Assembly (NCBI GenBank): GCA_964537825.1
Contig: CAZIDL010000091.1
Coordinates: 1-7,933, forward strand
Direction of reading: 5' to 3'
Origin: CAZIDL01 sp964537825
Lineage (GTDB): Bacteria > Bacteroidota > Bacteroidia > Flavobacteriales_D > CAYVSK01
Length of the DNA stretch: 7,933 bases
The translations under genes were made by a program, and so were the position numbers. Of this stretch, positions 5,601-7,933 are shown in pieces (the first letter of the stretch is position 1; the number at the start of each line of letters is the position of its first letter). The notes beneath the pieces were generated by a model. That model did not search any database, was not told the DNA's origin, and was given only the letters and a program-made list of their open reading frames with translations.

Positions 5601-7781
5601 TCAATCCGCCTCGTCCCCACTGCGATCCAGGGAGCTCACCGTCATGCGATGAAAGATCCCTTTCACGTCCCGGAGGCGGAAGGCAAGGGTGCCGGGGTTG
5701 GCGTGCATCTTTCCGGGAAGCTCCGCTTCCAGTACGGTGCGCAGGCGGTTTTCAAATTTCACCGCGTTCTCACCGATGGTGAGGGAGATCAAGGTCGGAC
5801 CTCCGAAGAATGCCCCATCCATGGTATCTTCAGCGATGACCTCCTCCTTTCCTTCTTCCTCACGGATCAGGTGAACGAGGCTGTCGGAACTGATGCGCAG
5901 GAAGGTGCGGGCATCATCCCGTTCGAAGAAGCTGCATTCGAAAGCAGCATCCTCCCCTCCTTTACTGGTGGAGACGATAGCACGAGCCTGTATTTCAGAA
6001 AGTTGATAACGTTGGAACCCGAACCGGGACCATCCCTTCCCATCCGCTTTGAGGACCGTACCCACCGATCCCACGAAAGGAGCTGAAGCGTCCTTTTGCT
6101 CCACACTGCTCGGCCACCACCAACCCGAATTCCGATCGAAACGATCGGTGAACCAGAAAGATTCCGTGTTCGCGCTGCCTTGTCCTCCCTTCGCCGCTTG
6201 CACGATCTTAAGGCGATCAACCCGGAGGCTATCGAAAAAAGGTTTGCTCTGGACCGAATAGAACCCCAAGCCTCCTCCATCCAAAGCGGGCACTTCCAGA
6301 TCGATCACCTTTTTGCCGTCCAGATGACAAAGAACGCGCTCCCCAAGAACGGACACCTTGAGCTCGTACCAATCATCAGCAGAAAGGTTCAGGTCGAGCT
6401 TTTTGCGCTGAAGGATGCTCCATCCAAAGGGGGAACGGCTATGATACGCCAATTCCGCTTTGTTCGATTCCCGATGGATCCGGAAAAGGTAGAAGCCATT
6501 GGGCCCGTCCCCGAATATAAGCCCGGCCCGATCATCCCCTTCGCTCCCTTCCTCAGGCAACCTGAGGCGGGCAGCGATCCGATAAGGCGCTTGGCCGAGC
6601 TCTTCATTCAGGGTGATGGCATGGAGGGTCCCATCGCGCTGATATTGCCGTAGTTGCCCCTCTTCGATATACCAGGTCCGTTCAGAGAGGCCACCCGTGT
6701 TCTGATCCCAAGTGCGGAAGCGGGTACGATCCTCGAAATCCTCCTGGAGCAGCGTCTCCCTGGTACTGAGATCCGGAGGTTCGAGTCCCGTTACAGCGCT
6801 CGTACCCCTTATAAGCGGTTTGGGATCGAACTTCTCCAATTCCCTCGATAGGCTCGTATCCGACGTGAGCACCAGCTTATCATAGGCAACCCGATGCCCC
6901 TTCAAGTAAAGGTCGAAGTTATGCACTCCAGGTTTCAGCGAATCAATCTCCAGCGGGGTGCTACCAACGCTCTTGCCATCGATATAAAGCCTTGCGCCCG
7001 AAGGTTCGCTCTTCATCTTCAAGGAAAGAAAAGAAGAAAGGGGACGATCCGGGATCCGCTTTTTCATCCGCGCGAGGTAATGGCTTGGGACCGCTTGGTT
7101 CATTTCGTTCTCTCCCTTGCGAAAGACCACTCCGACCACTCCCCCCTCTTTGGTGATAAGCGGCCCTCCGCTGTTCCCGGGAGCCACCGAAGCATCCATC
7201 TGGATGCTCCGCAGCGTGTCCCGATCCCCACGCCGAAGAGCTGATATATTGCCTTTTGTAACGGTCACCCCCGGCCCATTAGCGAGCACCGTATGTTCCT
7301 TTCCATAAGGATATCCAAAGGCCCAAACCGACATCGTCTCATAGAGTTCCTCGTTGTCGACGAGATCGAGCGAGGAAGGCACTTCATCCATTCCTTCTTC
7401 CGGGGTCAGAATGGCAAGGTCCTGTTCCTGGTCCTCAACGAGGACCCGCATCGGCACTTTCCGGACGGAATCCGATCCGCTGTGGATATAAGCCCTTATC
7501 CGGGTGACCGGAGCTGGATAAGGAAGCCCCATGGCCGAGACCCAGGAGCTGATAACGTGCTGGTTCGTAACGATACGGCCGTGATCATCGATGAAAAACC
7601 CGGTCCCACTGCTCTCCATGCTCCCTTCTTTCAGGGGATGGTCGTGGGCGACCTCCAGAAAGACCGTAGCCTTTTTGACCTTAGCGACGAGTTCACGATC
7701 GGGGCCTTGGGAAATAGCGTTCCCCACGAGGAGGAGCAAAAGGAAAGAAAGGAACGCGCGTTTCATAAAGGCCGTGTTCAT
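5601..7781 (-). CDS. secreted trypsin-like serine protease with PEGA and two lectin-like domains
   Basis: The product has 726 residues from ATG 7781. An in-frame ATG at 7766 (Met6) would give an equally good signal peptide (MKRAFLSFLLLLL...), cleaved near AIS-Q (24/25). The peptidase domain (about 29-245) resembles S1C/HtrA. The triad is His75 in TNQHV, Asp121 in QDLAIL and Ser204 in PGNSGGP, with the oxyanion region intact, so it should be active. No PDZ domain follows. Instead there is a PEGA domain (about 253-305, EPSGARLYIDGKSVGSTPLEI), then a concanavalin/DUF1080-like domain (about 346-526, including DWYELKV and a GGGLGFY turn) and a second, more divergent one (about 541-716). There is no T9SS tail or lipobox, so it is probably periplasmic or exported by an unknown route. 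The lectin-like part may bind glycan or substrate. A weak promoter-like TTCTTTTG lies at 7814-7821. It is convergent with rluD with no spacer. The substrate is unknown. Confidence 0.88.
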   Translation of the reverse strand: MNTAFMKRAFLSFLLLLLVGNAISQGPDRELVAKVKKATVFLEVAHDHPLKEGSMESSGTGFFIDDHGRIVTNQHVISSWVSAMGLPYPAPVTRIRAYIHSGSDSVRKVPMRVLVEDQEQDLAILTPEEGMDEVPSSLDLVDNEELYETMSVWAFGYPYGKEHTVLANGPGVTVTKGNISALRRGDRDTLRSIQMDASVAPGNSGGPLITKEGGVVGVVFRKGENEMNQAVPSHYLARMKKRIPDRPLSSFLSLKMKSEPSGARLYIDGKSVGSTPLEIDSLKPGVHNFDLYLKGHRVAYDKLVLTSDTSLSRELEKFDPKPLIRGTSAVTGLEPPDLSTRETLLQEDFEDRTRFRTWDQNTGGLSERTWYIEEGQLRQYQRDGTLHAITLNEELGQAPYRIAARLRLPEEGSEGDDRAGLIFGDGPNGFYLFRIHRESNKAELAYHSRSPFGWSILQRKKLDLNLSADDWYELKVSVLGERVLCHLDGKKVIDLEVPALDGGGLGFYSVQSKPFFDSLRVDRLKIVQAAKGGQGSANTESFWFTDRFDRNSGWWWPSSVEQKDASAPFVGSVGTVLKADGKGWSRFGFQRYQLSEIQARAIVSTSKGGEDAAFECSFFERDDARTFLRISSDSLVHLIREEEGKEEVIAEDTMDGAFFGGPTLISLTIGENAVKFENRLRTVLEAELPGKMHANPGTLAFRLRDVKGIFHRMTVSSLDRSGDEAD

Positions 7782-7843
7782 TTTGAATAACGCGAAAGAA
7801 GGGCGCTTGGTTCCAAAAGAACGCTCGGATGCCCCGAAGCTAT

Positions 7844-7851
7844 TATTTTTG
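7844..7851 (+). promoter_or_regulatory. tRNA-Ser promoter -7 element TATTTTTG
   Basis: TATTTTTG matches TAnnTTTG and ends 29 bases before the first base of tRNA-Ser, allowing a 5' leader of about 20 bases that RNase P would remove. The leader contains a five-pair hairpin, GCACC (7860-7864) with GGTGC (7868-7872). No clear -33 TTTG is seen at the usual spacing. Confidence 0.5.
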
Positions 7852-7880
7852 AAGCAGCAGCACCGCAGGTGCAGTATCCA

Positions 7881-7933
7881 GGAGAGATGCCGGAGTGGCC
7901 GAACGGGCCTGACTCGAAATCAGGTGAACCTTC
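7881..7933 (+). tRNA. tRNA-Ser(CGA), 5' part, truncated by window end
   Basis: The first 53 bases of a serine tRNA that decodes UCG. The 5' acceptor strand GGAGAGA and TG at positions 8-9 start the gene, followed by a D arm (CCGGAGTGGCCGAACGGG). The anticodon stem CCTGA (7908-7912) pairs with TCAGG (7920-7924) around the loop CTCGAAA, with anticodon CGA at 7915-7917. The first bases of a long variable arm follow, as expected for Ser. The 5' half is very similar to E. coli tRNA-Ser(CGA). The variable arm, T arm and 3' end lie beyond the window. Confidence 0.93.

Noticed and set aside
6096..6653. 185-residue + strand frame
   Set aside because: It is the antisense of the protease lectin-like domains, with no recognisable domain and no start signal.
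6779..6791. GGTTCGAGTCCCG resembling a tRNA T loop inside the protease gene
   Set aside because: The flanks cannot form a five-pair T stem or acceptor, and the sequence encodes a continuous stretch of the protease between PEGA and the lectin-like part.
1..7933. Window as a circular molecule with one tRNA-Ser split over the ends
   Set aside because: The 5' acceptor GGAGAGA at the end and the 3' strand ACTCTCC at the start mismatch at the seventh pair. They are more likely two different serine tRNA genes.

Overview
The window looks like a chromosomal segment from a Bacteroidota bacterium, probably Flavobacteriales-like with a fairly high GC content (somewhat over 50% by eye). Four things support this. 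One protein ends in a type IX secretion (Por) sorting tail. The gene order ddl / PASTA protein / T9SS protein / RluA-family pseudouridine synthase is one I associate with this phylum. Putative promoters carry the Bacteroidota -7 element TAnnTTTG. No well-placed Shine-Dalgarno sequence precedes any start codon. Genus-level placement is not possible from the sequence alone.

Layout: positions 1-33 are the 3' end of a tRNA, probably Ser, on the + strand, followed by an intrinsic terminator (36-66). Positions 67-379 hold no gene. They contain a structured element and a tandem array of 2.6 copies of a 114-115 bp hairpin-rich unit, which reaches almost to the stop codon of the convergent ddl gene (395-1372, -). 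A 102-bp divergent intergenic region carries two TATCTTTG boxes facing away from each other. From there a + strand three-gene operon runs outward, each junction an ATGA overlap: a membrane-anchored three-PASTA protein (1475-2323), a cysteine-free T9SS cargo (2320-4575) and rluD (4572-5600). Its stop codon abuts the stop codon of a large - strand secreted trypsin-like protease with PEGA and two lectin-like domains (5601-7781). The window closes with a promoter and the first 53 bases of tRNA-Ser(CGA) (7881-7933, +).

How the genes may work together: Ddl makes the D-Ala-D-Ala dipeptide of peptidoglycan precursors. PASTA domains in other proteins bind peptidoglycan or muropeptides, so the divergent PASTA gene may be a partner in wall sensing or assembly. 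The T9SS cargo would be exported to the cell surface. RluD modifies 23S rRNA and is probably linked by cotranscription rather than by function. The protease looks like an independent envelope quality-control or surface enzyme.

The genes are recognisable and mostly ordinary. The least explained part is the tRNA-linked tandem repeat at 72-379. Its units contain several small hairpins, and an inverted copy of the sequence spanning the tRNA CCA end occurs in the repeats. The protease architecture (S1C-like catalytic domain, no PDZ, PEGA, twin concanavalin-like domains) is the second most unusual item.
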